The notes beneath the pieces were generated by a model. The model did no database searches and was not told where the DNA came from. It was given only the letters and a program-made list of their open reading frames with translations. From positions 372,001 through 436,000 of the forward strand of contig VDMD01000012.1 in NCBI GenBank assembly GCA_007026445.1: a DNA stretch of 64,000 nt, given 5' to 3'. This stretch comes from Schizophyllum amplum. Taxonomy: Eukaryota; Basidiomycota; Agaricomycetes; Agaricales; Schizophyllaceae. Made by a program: the position numbers and the translations under genes. Positions 43,031 to 53,831 of this stretch are shown in pieces (position 1 is the stretch's first letter; every line of letters starts with the position of its first letter).

Positions 43031-45320
43031 ATGCCTTCGGAGGGTGATTCTTTCCTGCCCGCATCCAGTCTGTCTTCTACGCGGTCTTCGACGTCCAGAA
43101 AGGACCCAAAATTGTATACCAAGTCCCCGAAGGACTGATTGCTACAGGTGGGCCATCGGGCCCACCTCTCGGCTCTGTCTTTCCCTCGGCACCTCCAACG
43201 CCCTCTGTCGAGACTCCGCCGTCCATACAAACTCCCAGCGCCGCATCGCGCAACTCTAGCATCTCCCTCGTCTCTCCATTGGAACAGCGGCCCAACTCTC
43301 GCAACCTAAACTCGCCGCAGCACAAGCAGCGCTCCGTCTCCTCAAACCGCGTGCTCTTCAACTTCGATGATATCTCAAAGTATGTCATTCCGCCTAGCGC
43401 GCTGTGCGGCCGGCTCGTCACCTGCGCGACGAAGCACTACAGGGTGGTCGGCCATCCGGTCGCGCTGGAGGGCGAGCAGTACGAGCGCAACTACTTCTAC
43501 TATAACCTCTGCTTCGTGTTCGAGCGCTCGGCCGACGTCAGCTGCTACGACCCCATTGTGCGCAAAGTCAACCGCGTTTTGACTTCCTGCGAGGTACGCA
43601 AAGTGAATGCCTTGCTAAAGCTGTTTAACACCGGGGTTATCAGGAAGAGTCGAAATATCTGTCATGTCCTCCCACTCCGGACGCCATGCAAGCGATTTTG
43701 GAGCAGCTTTTTGAAGACTTGAACTCGTACTCAGAGACAGCTATCCCTATCGACCACTTCAACTCCATCCAGCTGAAGATCTTTCCATTCTATCCTAACC
43801 CACCTCCGGTATCTGGTATGGCAATTTACTCTCTGCGCCCGTTTTTTTGTCTTACCGACGCGCAGATTGGATGGTCCCTGTCGCTCTTATCAACCTCAAA
43901 AAAGCCGTCGAAGACGACTGGGATCTTACGATGGTGAAGGTATGACCTTTACCTCCGACTGTATCCGACCACAGAAACTAAAGCCATACACACAGATATG
44001 CAAGTATATCGACGGCACAAACCATGTCAGCAAAATCGCCCACCTTGCCGACTGCGACCCAGTACTCACGCGAGAAGCTATCTCGCACCTTCTGTGAGGA
44101 ATTGCACTGTCCATACCGTCTATCTCTGATATTTGTCTTGCTTCGTTTTGTGAAGGTACTACCAAGTCATCATGACCGTCGACATTTTCCAGTTCTCCAA
44201 CGTCTATACCCTTCGCAAAAGTATACAATGGCTGGCCGAAGAGCCGCACGTCAAAGAAGAATGTGGGCCATACGTGACAAGACCTGGTCAACGTATCCCG
44301 GATTGGCCGAAACTGCTACATCTCTACTCGCGCTTCCGCTCCGGAAAGACAGTACAACAGTGGATGGATGCGTGGGATATCCACGAACTCGGTATCGACG
44401 CTCGTCGCTTCACGAGCTTTGGTGTCATCAAGGTGAGAGCCCTTACGCGGCCGGCTTCCTTCCACCTTGGCTGAACACAAACTCAATCAGGGCTTCCTGC
44501 GCCGCGTCCACCGCTGGCCCGTCCTTCTGCCCCCTTTTACCATGCATCACAACACGCCAGAGACACCTCTCTCGCCGCTCGACTCCAGCACAACCGCAAG
44601 CGCGTCACCAGCCTCTCCTCCCTGCAATACACGCCCATCGCGCCGCTCATCTCCCCCGATGCGACGCCCACACCGCCCAACGTCCAGCTGCTCTTCCGCG
44701 GGAACGCGAACGCCAGCACCCTAGCCTACCACCCCGCGCCAAACCTCGGAACATGCACACCGCCGACGCTGGCCACGCTGTCTGGCACGGCGACGCCCGT
44801 GGCGGTCGCGTCTCCAACGATGGCGGACCCGCTCGCCGGCCAAGACATGCTATCGTACGCATTCGATATCTACCGCGCGCGCCAGGCGTCCGCCGCAGAG
44901 CGGGCGCTTGAGCATCTGCGGAACAAGGACTCGGCGCAGAAGGCGTCGCCGGGCTGGAGCGCACTCGCAGCATCGGTGCGGCGTCCGGGGTCGCCCTCGT
45001 TGGCGTCGCTGCCGACGCTGTCTTCGCGAGGGCCCGAGTCGCGGCGGCAGTCGCTGATGACGCCGACCATTCCACCCGCGTCTCCGAGCATCAACATCAA
45101 GGCTGCCTCTGCGTCGCATCGGCAGCGGCAGGCGACCGCGACGGACTCGAAGCAGTGTCCGCCGGAGCTGATTCCGCTGCTGGACGGGGAGCATCATACG
45201 GACGAGCTGAGTGTGCGCTTTGAGGCGGGCTGGCCACTCCTGCAGCAGTGGCTAGCCATCGCGGGCGGCGGGACCGGTGACGACGGCGACTTTGGTCGCG
45301 TGTGCATAATTTACAGATAG
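43031..45320 (+). CDS. NPR2: Nitrogen permease regulator 2 (GATOR1/SEACIT subunit), with two homopolymer frame breaks
   Basis: Part of the Npr2-Npr3-Iml1 GAP complex that restrains TORC1 at the vacuole during amino-acid shortage. It begins MPSEGDSFLP, then in another frame RIQSVFYAVFDVQKGPKIVY and QVPEGLIATGG (longin-type N-terminus). It continues VLFNFDDISKYVIPPSALCG, RNYFYYNLCFVFERSADVSC, EQLFEDLNSYSETAIPIDHF, DWMVPVALINLKKAVEDDWD, VSKIAHLADCDPVLTREAIS, VIMTVDIFQFSNVYTLRKSI, GFLRRVHRWPVLLP, and, in a new frame, ARLQHNRKRVTSLSSLQYTP. The C-terminus is CPPELIPLLDGEHHTDELSV, RFEAGWPLLQQWLAIAGG and GRVCIIYR, as in Npr2. The two jumps (C3 at 43058-43060, C5 at 44530-44534) are each repaired by one extra C. 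About six introns. Confidence 0.92.
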
Positions 45321-45436
45321 CTGGAAGCGCATCATTCACCCATGGCAGGAGAGCGGAAGATAGTTACATTGTGTGTTGATTAGTATATGAGTGATACAGT
45401 GGCAAGGACAGCAAGAGCAGGTATACAGGATGAGCG

Positions 45437-47096
45437 TTAGGTGGTGTACGTGATCCGCAGGGTGAGGTCGAAGGGAAGGGAGCTGGCAGTGACAGTGATT
45501 TGGTCACCGTCCTGGATCAGCTCGGACAGCTTCTTCTCTAAGTTCGGCCTCGTTGCCTCCTCCAATTGTGGTGGCGCTTGAAGGTAAATCTTCGTCGTTG
45601 CGGTCGACAAGGAGGGCTTCTTGATTTGGCTATATCACGAAGGTGAGCAAGCGCGAGCAGTCGCCTAGGCGAGAGACGTACATATCCTGGCGCTCGACAA
45701 GCATTTCGATGAGCTTCTCAACAGTCATGTCCTTGTTGACCCTGATATCGAGCGACTCGCCACCGCACACCGGGCATTCAGGCCGCTGCGTGTGCTCAAA
45801 GGTGTATGAGTAGACGCCATCCGTGCCGATCAGCATAAAGTAGTTGTTCAGGTATGCGGCCGAGCTGGTCGCGATCTTGAACGCCTCGTTACAGCACGCA
45901 GCTGACGGATGGTCAGACATGGTGAGTCTTCTGAGTGATAGGACGAGCAGACGGACCAGCGATAATAGCGTTTGTGGAAGCGATAGCTGGAATAATGTTC
46001 TTCACGACACCCTGCGTTAGCGACCAGGTCACGCCCTCGATCTTGAATTCGTTCGCGCGAGCGGCTGCGACAGAGTACAGCCAGCCGATGTGTTCCGGGT
46101 CATCCGTGTCCATCTTTTTGTCTGTGCGTCCCTCGTCAGTTCACTCGTCAGCCACAGAACCGAATGAGCGCCCTCACCGCCATGTACACGCGGCCACTCG
46201 AGCACCGAGGCCCACTCTATGCAGTGCTCAGGCAAGCGGGGTGTGTTTGCGATGGTGCAGATGGGGAACGCGGTTGGCCTGTTGAGCATGTCGAGCGAGC
46301 ACTCATAGCATGAGGTGATCGTCGGCAGGATAACGCGCGCCTGGCCCTTGAAGCCTGGTGGGCCTTCAGTATCGCGTTCCGCAGATGCAAACATGGCCGC
46401 GCACCCTCCGTGCCACCATCAATCAAGGGCTTCAAGCTCTCCGGGTTCTCGGGGTCAACGAGATTGACGAGCGTCGCGTTGATCCACCGGCGCGCCTCTA
46501 CGGAGTCAAGCCCGCAGATGACAAGGTTGAACTGTAGGTAGTAGTCGTCGTCCTTGTCCTGAATCTTGCCAAAGTATCTGCATTGTGATATGAGCAGGGA
46601 TATCACCTGAGCAGGACGCGACCGTACGGTGTCACTGTACATCCTGGCACGCGCTTCATAATGAACTCTGCCGCGACAGTGGCTTTGGGCTTGCCGACAT
46701 CCTTCTGGCTGTATGCATTATGAGGGATGGCATTCACCCCGCAGTTGGAAGCGCGCGCACCGGAAGAGGAACTGCCTGTTCAAGTTGGAGATATCGATCG
46801 TGTCCATGTCAATGACATGGATGTCCTTGAAGCCCGTGAGCGCGAGGTTCGCGAGGATCTCGCAGCCCAGGCCACCCGCGCCAATCACGAGTATCTTGGC
46901 CTTGTTTCTCAAAAAGTCTTTCACCTGTCCAGCGCGCATCAGCACACACCAGTACCCTTCAGCGCGCTAGGCGCCGACGCACCCCATCGCCCGCCATAAA
47001 ATCCGGATCCGTGCGTGGCCCCGGTTTGTCGAGGATCTGGTCAACATGGTAGTAGCGCCCGGGCCAGTCAACAGCATTCGCGGTCTGCACAGACAT
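45437..47096 (-). CDS. UBA3: NEDD8-activating enzyme E1 catalytic subunit
   Basis: Adenylates and thioesterifies NEDD8/Rub1 with Ula1/APPBP1, feeding cullin neddylation. It starts [20 protein letters not shown] at 47096, then [33 protein letters not shown] with the adenylation loop, [40 protein letters not shown] and [14 protein letters not shown]. The Cys cluster [10 protein letters not shown] is followed by the catalytic-Cys segment [19 protein letters not shown], and [20 protein letters not shown] completes the zinc site. The ubiquitin-fold domain closes with [11 protein letters not shown]. No frame break found. Its 5' end is 178 nt from the RCL1 start on the other strand, and its 3' end converges with NPR2 116 nt away. 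Confidence 0.95.
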
Positions 47097-47274
47097 CGTC
47101 GTAGGGTACAAGGAGGTCAGGGACAAGAGCCACTTGTTGACGCCTGTGTGCACTGTGACTGTGTCTTGTCAGCGCGCTTTGCGGGCAACCGGCCCGCCGC
47201 CCGACGCGCTGCAGCCGATCGCGTCTCTCACGTGCGCATCTCTCATTTTCCCTCCTCTCCCCGCACTCATCACA

Positions 47275-48642
47275 ATGGTCGCCGGCGCCCTCGCCCAGTT
47301 CTCCGGGCACAAGTACCTCCGGCAGAGGCTGGTGCTCTCCATCCTCAGCGGCAAGCCCGTCAAGATCGACAAAATACGGCCAGAGGACAAGAACCCCGGC
47401 CTGCGAGGTGAGAACAATGGCACCTTATTGTTCTCGATCGGGCTTGGCTGACGAGGGGGGCCGATGTATCTGCAGACTACGAGATCAGCCTGCTGCGGCT
47501 GCTGGAGAAACTCACGAATGGGACGGTTATTGAGATCTCGGTGACTGGTGTGTTGTGTGCATCGTGTGCGCTGTGCGATCGTTGACGCGAACGAAGCATA
47601 GGCACGGCCATCCTCGTCAAGCCAGGCATCATCGCGGGCGGGGCGCTCACGCACGACTGCCCCCTCTCACAGGCCATTGGTTACTACCTGGAGCCTATCA
47701 TCATGCTCGCGCCCTTCGCGAAGAAGCCCGTGCAGCTTACCCTTCGAGGGGTCACGACAGATGGGAAGAATCTCTCCGTGGACATCCTGCGCACGGTTAC
47801 GCTTCCCCACCTTCAATTGTTCGGCATATCAGATGGCGTAGAGCTGCGCATCAAGAAGCGTGGCTCACCACCTGCAGGCGGTGGGGAAGTACAGTTCTTG
47901 TGTCCCATTGTGAAGCAGGTGAAGACCCTAAACTTCGTCGACCCCGGGAAGATCAAGCGGATACGAGGCGTAGCGTGCGTTCTCCGTCCTTCCATTGCGT
48001 TACATGTCTAATCCCTCTACAGACACGCCGTCCGTGTCAGCCCCCAATTCTCAAACCGCATGATCGAGGCGTCACGATCCATCCTTAACCGATACATCCC
48101 CGACATATACATCTACTCAGACGTTACAAGGGCGACGACAGCGGAAAGTACGTATCTTCCTTATAGCCTCCTGCCCTTCCTCCTAACGTCCTCCTCAGAT
48201 CCCCCGGCTACGCATTAAGCATACTGGCCGAGTCGACCACTTCCGCCCTTCACTGCGCAGAAGCTGTCTCTGAACCTGGTGTTGCGCCAGAAGATATCGC
48301 TCTGAAGGCAACGCGGGCACTTTTATCTGAACTCGACAGCGGAGGCTGCGTGGACAGACGACATCAGACGCTTGTCCTCTCGATGATGGTCCTAGGAGTG
48401 AAGACGTCGGGCGCTGTCGAATGGGCGAGCCAACCATCCAAACGTGCGTTCATTGTTATGCTTCCTCTCGCCGCCGCAATATTGACAGCCCTCCCAGCAT
48501 CCAATTCTTGCGAGACGTCCGTCAGTTCTTCGGCACGTCCTTCAAAATCTCCCCCGCAGAGCCTGCAGACCCCGACTGCAAGCAGTTGGTGTACTCTTGC
48601 TATGGCTCCGGGTACGTGAACGCGAACCGGACACTGGCATGA
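47275..48642 (+). CDS. RCL1: RNA 3'-terminal phosphate cyclase-like protein, with two frame breaks
   Basis: Nucleolar SSU-processome factor that works with the GTPase Bms1 in 18S rRNA maturation. It starts MVAGALAQFSGHKYLRQRLV, then LSILSGKPVKIDKIRPEDKN, YEISLLRLLEKLTNGTVIEI, ILVKPGIIAGGALTHDCPLS, IGYYLEPIIMLAPFAKKPVQ, RGVTTDGKNLSVDILRTVTL, SPPAGGGEVQFLCPIVKQVK, FSNRMIEASRSILNRYIPDI, SPGYALSILAESTTSALHCA, HQTLVLSMMVLG and FLRDVRQFFGTSFKISP, ending GSGYVNANRTLA. The frame breaks at TT 48124-48125 (a third T restores DVYKGDDSGK) and at about 48396 (an extra A restores GSEDVGR) are single missing bases. Convergent with MET8. The family lacks cyclase activity. Confidence 0.93.
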
Positions 48643-48804
48643 TTCTCCTGTACACCTTGCTGCTTCCTGTATTCCATGGCATATCCTCCTCGCTCTACGG
48701 TCCCAGTAGTATACATGTGTTCGGTACATACATCTATGCGATTTAAATACTTACACCCATGCGAATTACAGTATGGTATAAATAATATGCGTGCGATGTG
48801 TGTT

Positions 48805-49699
48805 TTAGCGCCGGCGGCCCCAGAAGAACATGGCTGATGCGCAAGCGGCCCCGGGGCGAAGGCAAGGCTGCAGGGAAGGACGGGGAGACCTGCAGAAGTA
48901 GGAGCGGTGGTAGAAGCGGTCGGCGTCGAGTAGTTATGCGTGCGCTTGACACCCAGCGCGGCGGGAGTGGGCACCTCGTTCTTCTCCCAGCCTTCGTCCA
49001 GAAGGGTGTCCATGGTCGTCTCGTCTAGATGCATCAGATCCTCCAGCGCCCACTGACTGCACAGGCTGGACATCCACTTCATGCGCCGCTTCCCGAGACC
49101 GCCGCCCACACCCGGCGCCCGCTCACGCAGCATGGCGCGCAACTGGCCGACCTTCTCGATCGCCGCGCCCTCGCTTCCGCTCAACGCGTCCCTAATCCTC
49201 TCCTTTATGAGCGCCGCCAGCTTTGGGCCGTTCCCGTTCGTCGAGATCATGATCTGCAACGGGCCGTCGCGCACCTGGGCGCCGAAGTAGAAGTCGCAGA
49301 GGTCGGGGATGTCTGCGGCGTTCGCGGGGATGCGTTGCTTGCGGGCGAGCTCGACGATCTCGCGGGACTTGTTGACGTCGTCAATGGCGGTGAGGACCAT
49401 GTCCATGCGGTGGAGCTCGGCGGGGCCGTGAAGCGGCGGTCGTAGTGCGTAATGCGGTGCGGGTGGGCGTCAATGAGCTGCTGAGTGCGCGCGCAGACGC
49501 CCTTCTGGGGCGAGAGGAGGGTGATGGTGGCGTCGGTGGTGATGAGGGAGTCGATGCGCTGGGAGGCGACGTCGCCGCCGCCGACGATGAGGACGTGCTT
49601 GTCCTTGAGCTGCCAGGCGATGAGAAGGGAGCCGCCCTGGGCGACGGGTGTCTCGCTTTCCTGGCGTTCGGACATGTGCGGGAGCTGGACTTGAACCAT
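48805..49699 (-). CDS. MET8: Siroheme synthase: precorrin-2 dehydrogenase/sirohydrochlorin ferrochelatase, with frame breaks
   Basis: Last steps of siroheme synthesis, needed for sulfite (and nitrite) reductase. From the ATG at 49699: [40 protein letters not shown] and [20 protein letters not shown] (Rossmann GGGxVA). After a jump of frame come [40 protein letters not shown] with the conserved catalytic Asp region, [38 protein letters not shown], and a C-terminal helical dimer region ending in Ser/Pro-rich sequence. The frame break near 49420 is one missing base in a G run. A second, less sure one at the C4 run 48849-48852 would end the protein [11 protein letters not shown] at 48805. Without it the open frame runs on to about 48600 and overlaps RCL1. 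Confidence 0.88.
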
Positions 49700-49804
49700 G
49701 GCGGGCGGAACGAAAGCGCGTTCTGTTTGGTTGTGTGGATGGCGTGCGGGGGCGTGATGGCGGTCCGTGCTTTGTCAGCAGGCGCGTCTTGTCCTGTGAG
49801 TGTC

Positions 49805-51005
49805 ATGCCGAAAGCAGATCTGAACAAGGCGGCTGGGAGCAGTCCGAGTTTCCGATTCTGTGCGAGACATGCCTGGGCGACAATCCGTTCGTGCGCATGT
49901 CCAAGCAGGAGTACGGCCGCTCGTGCGGGACCTGCGCGCGCCCCTTCACCGTCTTTCGCTGGAACCCGGCACTGGCATGCGCTTCAAGACCACCGTCATC
50001 TGCCAGACATGCGCAAAGGTCAAGAACGTCTGCCAGACATGCCTCCTCGACCTCGAGTACGGCCTTCCCACCCAAGTCCGCGACACGGCGCTCGGCGTCG
50101 TCAGCGATGCACCCACCAGTGACATCAACCGCGAGTACTATGCACAGAACATGGAGGCCAAGGTGCGTGGCCCCCTTTCACGGCAGAACTCTGCTAACTT
50201 TGCCACAGATGGCTGGCAGCCAGTCCGGTATGGACACCGGCCGCGCCGCCTCTGCCGGGAAGGAGATGCTCAACAACTCGCACGCACCGATCCCTATTAC
50301 AAGCGCAACCGGCCACACATCTGCTCCTTCTTCGTCAAGGGCGAATGCAAACGCGGGTCAGAGTGCCCATATCGCCACGAGATGCCCGTCCAAAACGAGT
50401 TGTCGAACCAGAAGCTTCAGGACCGCTACCACGGGGTGAACGACCCCGTCGCGAAGAAAATAATGCGGCAACATGCGGAGGCCCAGGGCTTGAAGCCGCC
50501 AGACGATGAGTCGATCGTGCGTCGCGCCGTCTGTATCATTTTCTGTCGCTCACCAAATCACCCAGACCTCCCTATTCCTCTCTGCATTGCCGGCATCCGC
50601 GACAGAAGCCAGCGTGCGCGCCCGTGTAATCCAGACCCTTCCCAAAGTACAGCCAGAAAGTATACGCTCCGTCGTACATGTCGAGAAATCGAGGTGCGTG
50701 TCTGGCCTTGCCGTCTCTCGCGACATGAACCACGCCCCTCATTCCCATTCCAATCGCGTCCTATACGACCTTACCTTCCTGCGTTATCCCTACCATAAAA
50801 TCCCGCGTCATCCACATCCTGACTCCCCCCACAGATGCGCATTCATCAACTTCAAGGACCGCGCCACCGCAGAGGTCGCCGCCCAGGCATGGTCCCACGG
50901 CCTTGACTTCGATGACGGTACCCGCGTGCAGGTCAAGTGGGGACGGAGCAGACCAAAGAAGGACGCGACAGCACCACTGCAGCGACAGTGGCTGTCGCTT
51001 CGTAA
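49805..51005 (+). CDS. SLT11: Pre-mRNA splicing factor SLT11/ECM2 (RBM22 ortholog), with at least three frame breaks
   Basis: NTC-related spliceosome factor contacting U6 snRNA. It starts MPKADLNKA, then [65 protein letters not shown] and [20 protein letters not shown] (two zinc ribbons). [40 protein letters not shown] is the CCCH finger. The RRM reads [20 protein letters not shown] and [20 protein letters not shown], ending [12 protein letters not shown]. The frame jumps at 49831, 49968 and 50277 are each repaired by one base added to a GG or C run. A further one near 50983 would place the stop at 51003-51005; otherwise the frame stays open to 51444. Divergent from MET8, 105 nt apart. Confidence 0.9.
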
Positions 51006-51549
51006 CTTTTTGGTCTTGTACACGACGTGCTTGGCCGGTCTTTCCAGGTTGGACAACGCGTCTGGTGGTGTGTGTTGTAATGTTCTACTGTCGCTGGGCA
51101 GCACGCTCTCCTTACTGCTGCTCGCCCTAATGTGTATATGCGCCTATGTTCATGTCTTCGTCGCGCCACGCGTCTGCTTGATCACCGATTCCGGTCCAGC
51201 GAGCCACGGATCGCCGATTCTGCGAGCACGATTTACGCAAGCTCAAGCACCTTGCGAGGACGCGAATACCCGACCTGCGACGCACGACGCTCGATTCACT
51301 ACTTCTCGGCGTACGGCTGCCACCATCACGCCACGCGCCATTGACGTTTTCTGGCGGATTCAGACCTTACGCCTCAGCCGGCCATCTTTCGTCACAGGCG
51401 CGGTGACACTGGCAGGCTCACGAAGCCCGGCGGCAAGCATCTAAAGCTGAGCGGTCGGCCCACGACGCCCCATGGCAGACCCAAGTATGAGGCCCGGCGT
51501 CTTCCGTCTAGCTGCTCACTCGGCATTCAAGCGTCCCGTAAACTCTAAG

Positions 51550-51581
51550 GTTAGCCTAAAGAGCTCTAAGGCGAGGCTAAC
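51550..51581. repeat. Hairpin: 8-bp perfect inverted repeat GTTAGCCT/AGGCTAAC
   Basis: Arms at 51550-51557 and 51574-51581 with a 16-nt loop that contains GAGCTC. It overlaps a direct repeat of CTCTAAGG at 51543 and 51564. Meaning unknown. Confidence 0.55.
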
Positions 51582-52266
51582 GGAACATGCAGAATCAGGC
51601 TGATGATGCATTCATTATCCAGGCCGATATGTAGACGCCATTCTTCAACAGGCTGACGGTCATTGTTTCATCCCCAACTTGATTGCATGGAGGCCGGCCT
51701 TTGCCAACCCTCGGTGGCTTTTGTCGTGCTGGAAGGAATAGACACAGCTACAGGTGAGCTACTTTTTGACTGCTAGGTGCGCACGCGTGAACGTTCTGAA
51801 GGTGCATATGATGAATTCCTCTTAGGCCTCTATACATGGTTTGCTCATGTCTTGCGGTACTTAGCCAATCATGCATCGAAATCCGGGCATGAAGGTTAAA
51901 CGGCCATGTGCGTGCCGCAATGGGATCCCGCACGGAGGCCCGCGAACTCAATGTCCAGCGCCCCCGGTCTTGAGGACCGCCCGCCCCGCCTTTTTCTCAC
52001 CAGTGTCCTTCTCAGTGCAATCGCTCTTCTATAACCCATCCCTTCTATCTTCTACATATCACCATCCCTTCACTTTCATATTCCCCATCCCTCGCCCCAA
52101 CGTGGTTACTTAATCTCGAGCGCGCGGACCGACCTGCACGCGCGTTGATCACTGAGCTTGAACACATGTGCATGTATCAGGTATGTATGTACCATGCAAG
52201 TTTCTCACAAGCGCCTCGGCTGACCCGCTCGCAGCCGCCGTCGCGTTTAGCACTTTACGCGTGCCA

Positions 52267-52335
52267 CGGCCTTCTCCGTCTGCGCGCCCTGCGGCCTTCT
52301 CCATCTGCGCGCCCTACGGCCTTCTCCGTCTGTGC
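52267..52335. repeat. 25-bp tandem repeat, 2.8 copies
   Basis: Units 52267-52291, 52292-52316 and a partial 52317-52335 share cggccttctccgtctgcgcg followed by ccctg/a. Only one or two substitutions separate them, so the array is recent. Non-coding context. Confidence 0.85.
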
Positions 52336-53120
52336 ATAAGCTGCACGGTCAATTCTGTCACCGTTCACGCCACAAATCCGCTCACCGGACATCAAACTCT
52401 GTGCATACGCCATTCGAGTGATTGCGCAGACAGACTCGGACACTAGCCGACTGCAAGCTGAAGACGTGTTATAGGGCGACATCGCCCTTACCGTGTATTG
52501 GCATCGCCCTCCTGTATCGACATCGCCATCGCGTATGTACCGTACCGGTCTGCGGCGTTCAAGAGCGAACTCGTGCGGCGTTCAAGGCGGACTAACACTT
52601 GTATGTGTCCGCTGTACAATGAACATTCAAGGCGCTTGTGAGCCTCCGTGAGTAGCCGTGGGTCCAACCCTCTTTCCCCATTCGGGGGACAAGGACCCGT
52701 CGGCGGAGGTCGGCGAACGGTTGAGGGTCGGTCAGGGTGTATGGACGACCGCGACGGAGTGTGAGAACGTGAGCTCCGCTCCTTTCGCATCTTCTTTTCC
52801 AGTACGTGTGTGGACAGTGAGGCGGGGGAGGTGGAGACCTGGCAAGGCAGACTGTCGCAATAATCTGACTTGCAGACTGACGACCGTTCACCGCAGTCAG
52901 TGTTTTGGCTGTAGCCTGTTCATCGCGCGAGTCTCGACTGAGGGTAAGTCATATGCACAAGGTCGATAGGGTGCTTACAGCTTGAGCTTTGTAAAACACG
53001 ACCTGCGGAAGGACGAGAGCTTAGAACAGGAGAAGGAGTATTACATTTTCTAGAGGTCCAGAGGCGTTGATACAGAGGTAGAGACATGGTAGCACAGAAG
53101 GATACATAGGATATTATGGT

Positions 53121-53831
53121 CTAAGTCGACGGACAGTACAGCACTTCACAAGACGCTTCGTCTACGTTCATCGGTTCGAACAAGAAGCCGGAGCGCAGAT
53201 CCCGCTCTTGCTTCTCTCGAACATCGCACATCCATGAAAGCAGACAGCCGACATCCTACATCATGCGAGTCAGATAGGACGTACGGATCGACCAAGGAGA
53301 CATACCAAAAGGGCGATAAGCTCTTGGGGGCGGAGAGGCCCGACGCTGTCGCCACAGCACCGACGGGCTTTGGCTATTTGCCAGATGAAATCCCCCATCG
53401 ACGGCGCCTCTGCAGCTTGTGGCTCTGAGGTGACTGACGGCGAAGCTGGCGGAGTAGGGTGGCCGTCCAGCTCAGCGACCTTCATTGAGACGCTCGTCAG
53501 CAGAAAAATCTCAAGGTCAGATTATGCCACATACGACGGCCTCGATTGTCAGCCCGGGCTCGACGTGACGCATAGCGCGCAGTTCAATGAGAGACATGGT
53601 GTTGCGCTGCGCGAGACGTTAGTGGCAGATCGGGAGCCTTGACGCATCGAGACGTACGGCGGTGTCCGCGTCCAGATCGCCCTCCTCAAGGTCGGACGGC
53701 CGATAGGGATGGTATCTGCGCGACGACAGCGTCCTGTCCACACCACTCCGCCTGACGGGACGGACGGGCCCGCGGGTAGCCTCTTCATATGAGGGAAGGC
53801 CGGAATGTAGGTGGCGGGAGGCGTAGGGCAT
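53121..53831 (-). CDS. Orphan small protein with N-terminal LPSY motif
   Basis: Four exons reconstructed by splice signals. Exon 1 from 53831 reads MPYASRHLHSGLPSYEEATR and later SDLEEGDLDADTA, ending at a GTACGT donor. A 50-nt intron with a CTAAC branch point and GCGCAG acceptor leads into RNTMSLIELRAMRHVEPGLT. A third exon reads MKVAELDGHPTPPASPSVTS, then GDFIWQIAKARRCCGDSVGP, LRPQELIALL before a GTATGT donor. The last reads DVGCLLSWMCDVREKQERDL, RSGFLFEPMNVDEASCEVLY, ending CPST. About 200 residues, with no signal or TM. The PSYEEA motif is like that of PY/WW ligands. Family unknown. Confidence 0.55.

Larger units (their letters stand above)
51006..53120. other. Gene-poor region with short repeats
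   Basis: About 2.1 kb without a supported gene. It contains a hairpin at 51550-51581, a 25-bp tandem repeat at 52267-52335, an imperfect GGCATCGCCCT-type repetition near 52478-52530 and a direct repeat of TGCGGCGTTCAAG at about 52551 and 52574. The ORFs are short, antisense to each other and without family resemblance. Confidence 0.5.

Noticed and set aside
44024..44911. 295-codon plus-strand open frame
   Set aside because: Alternative frame of NPR2; the conserved Npr2 segments are in the other frames.
47555..48088. 177-codon plus-strand open frame
   Set aside because: Out-of-frame reading of RCL1 exons.
48600..48804. Long C-terminal extension of MET8 overlapping RCL1
   Set aside because: Best explained by a missing base in the C4 run at 48849; the extension looks like untranslated sequence.
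51006..53120. Transposon remnant in the gene-poor block
   Set aside because: No transposase or reverse-transcriptase motif, no long terminal or inverted repeats, no target duplication seen.
53170..53182. B-box-like GGTTCGAAC as a second tRNA
   Set aside because: No A-box or acceptor stem around it, and it falls in the last exon of the orphan at 53121-53831.
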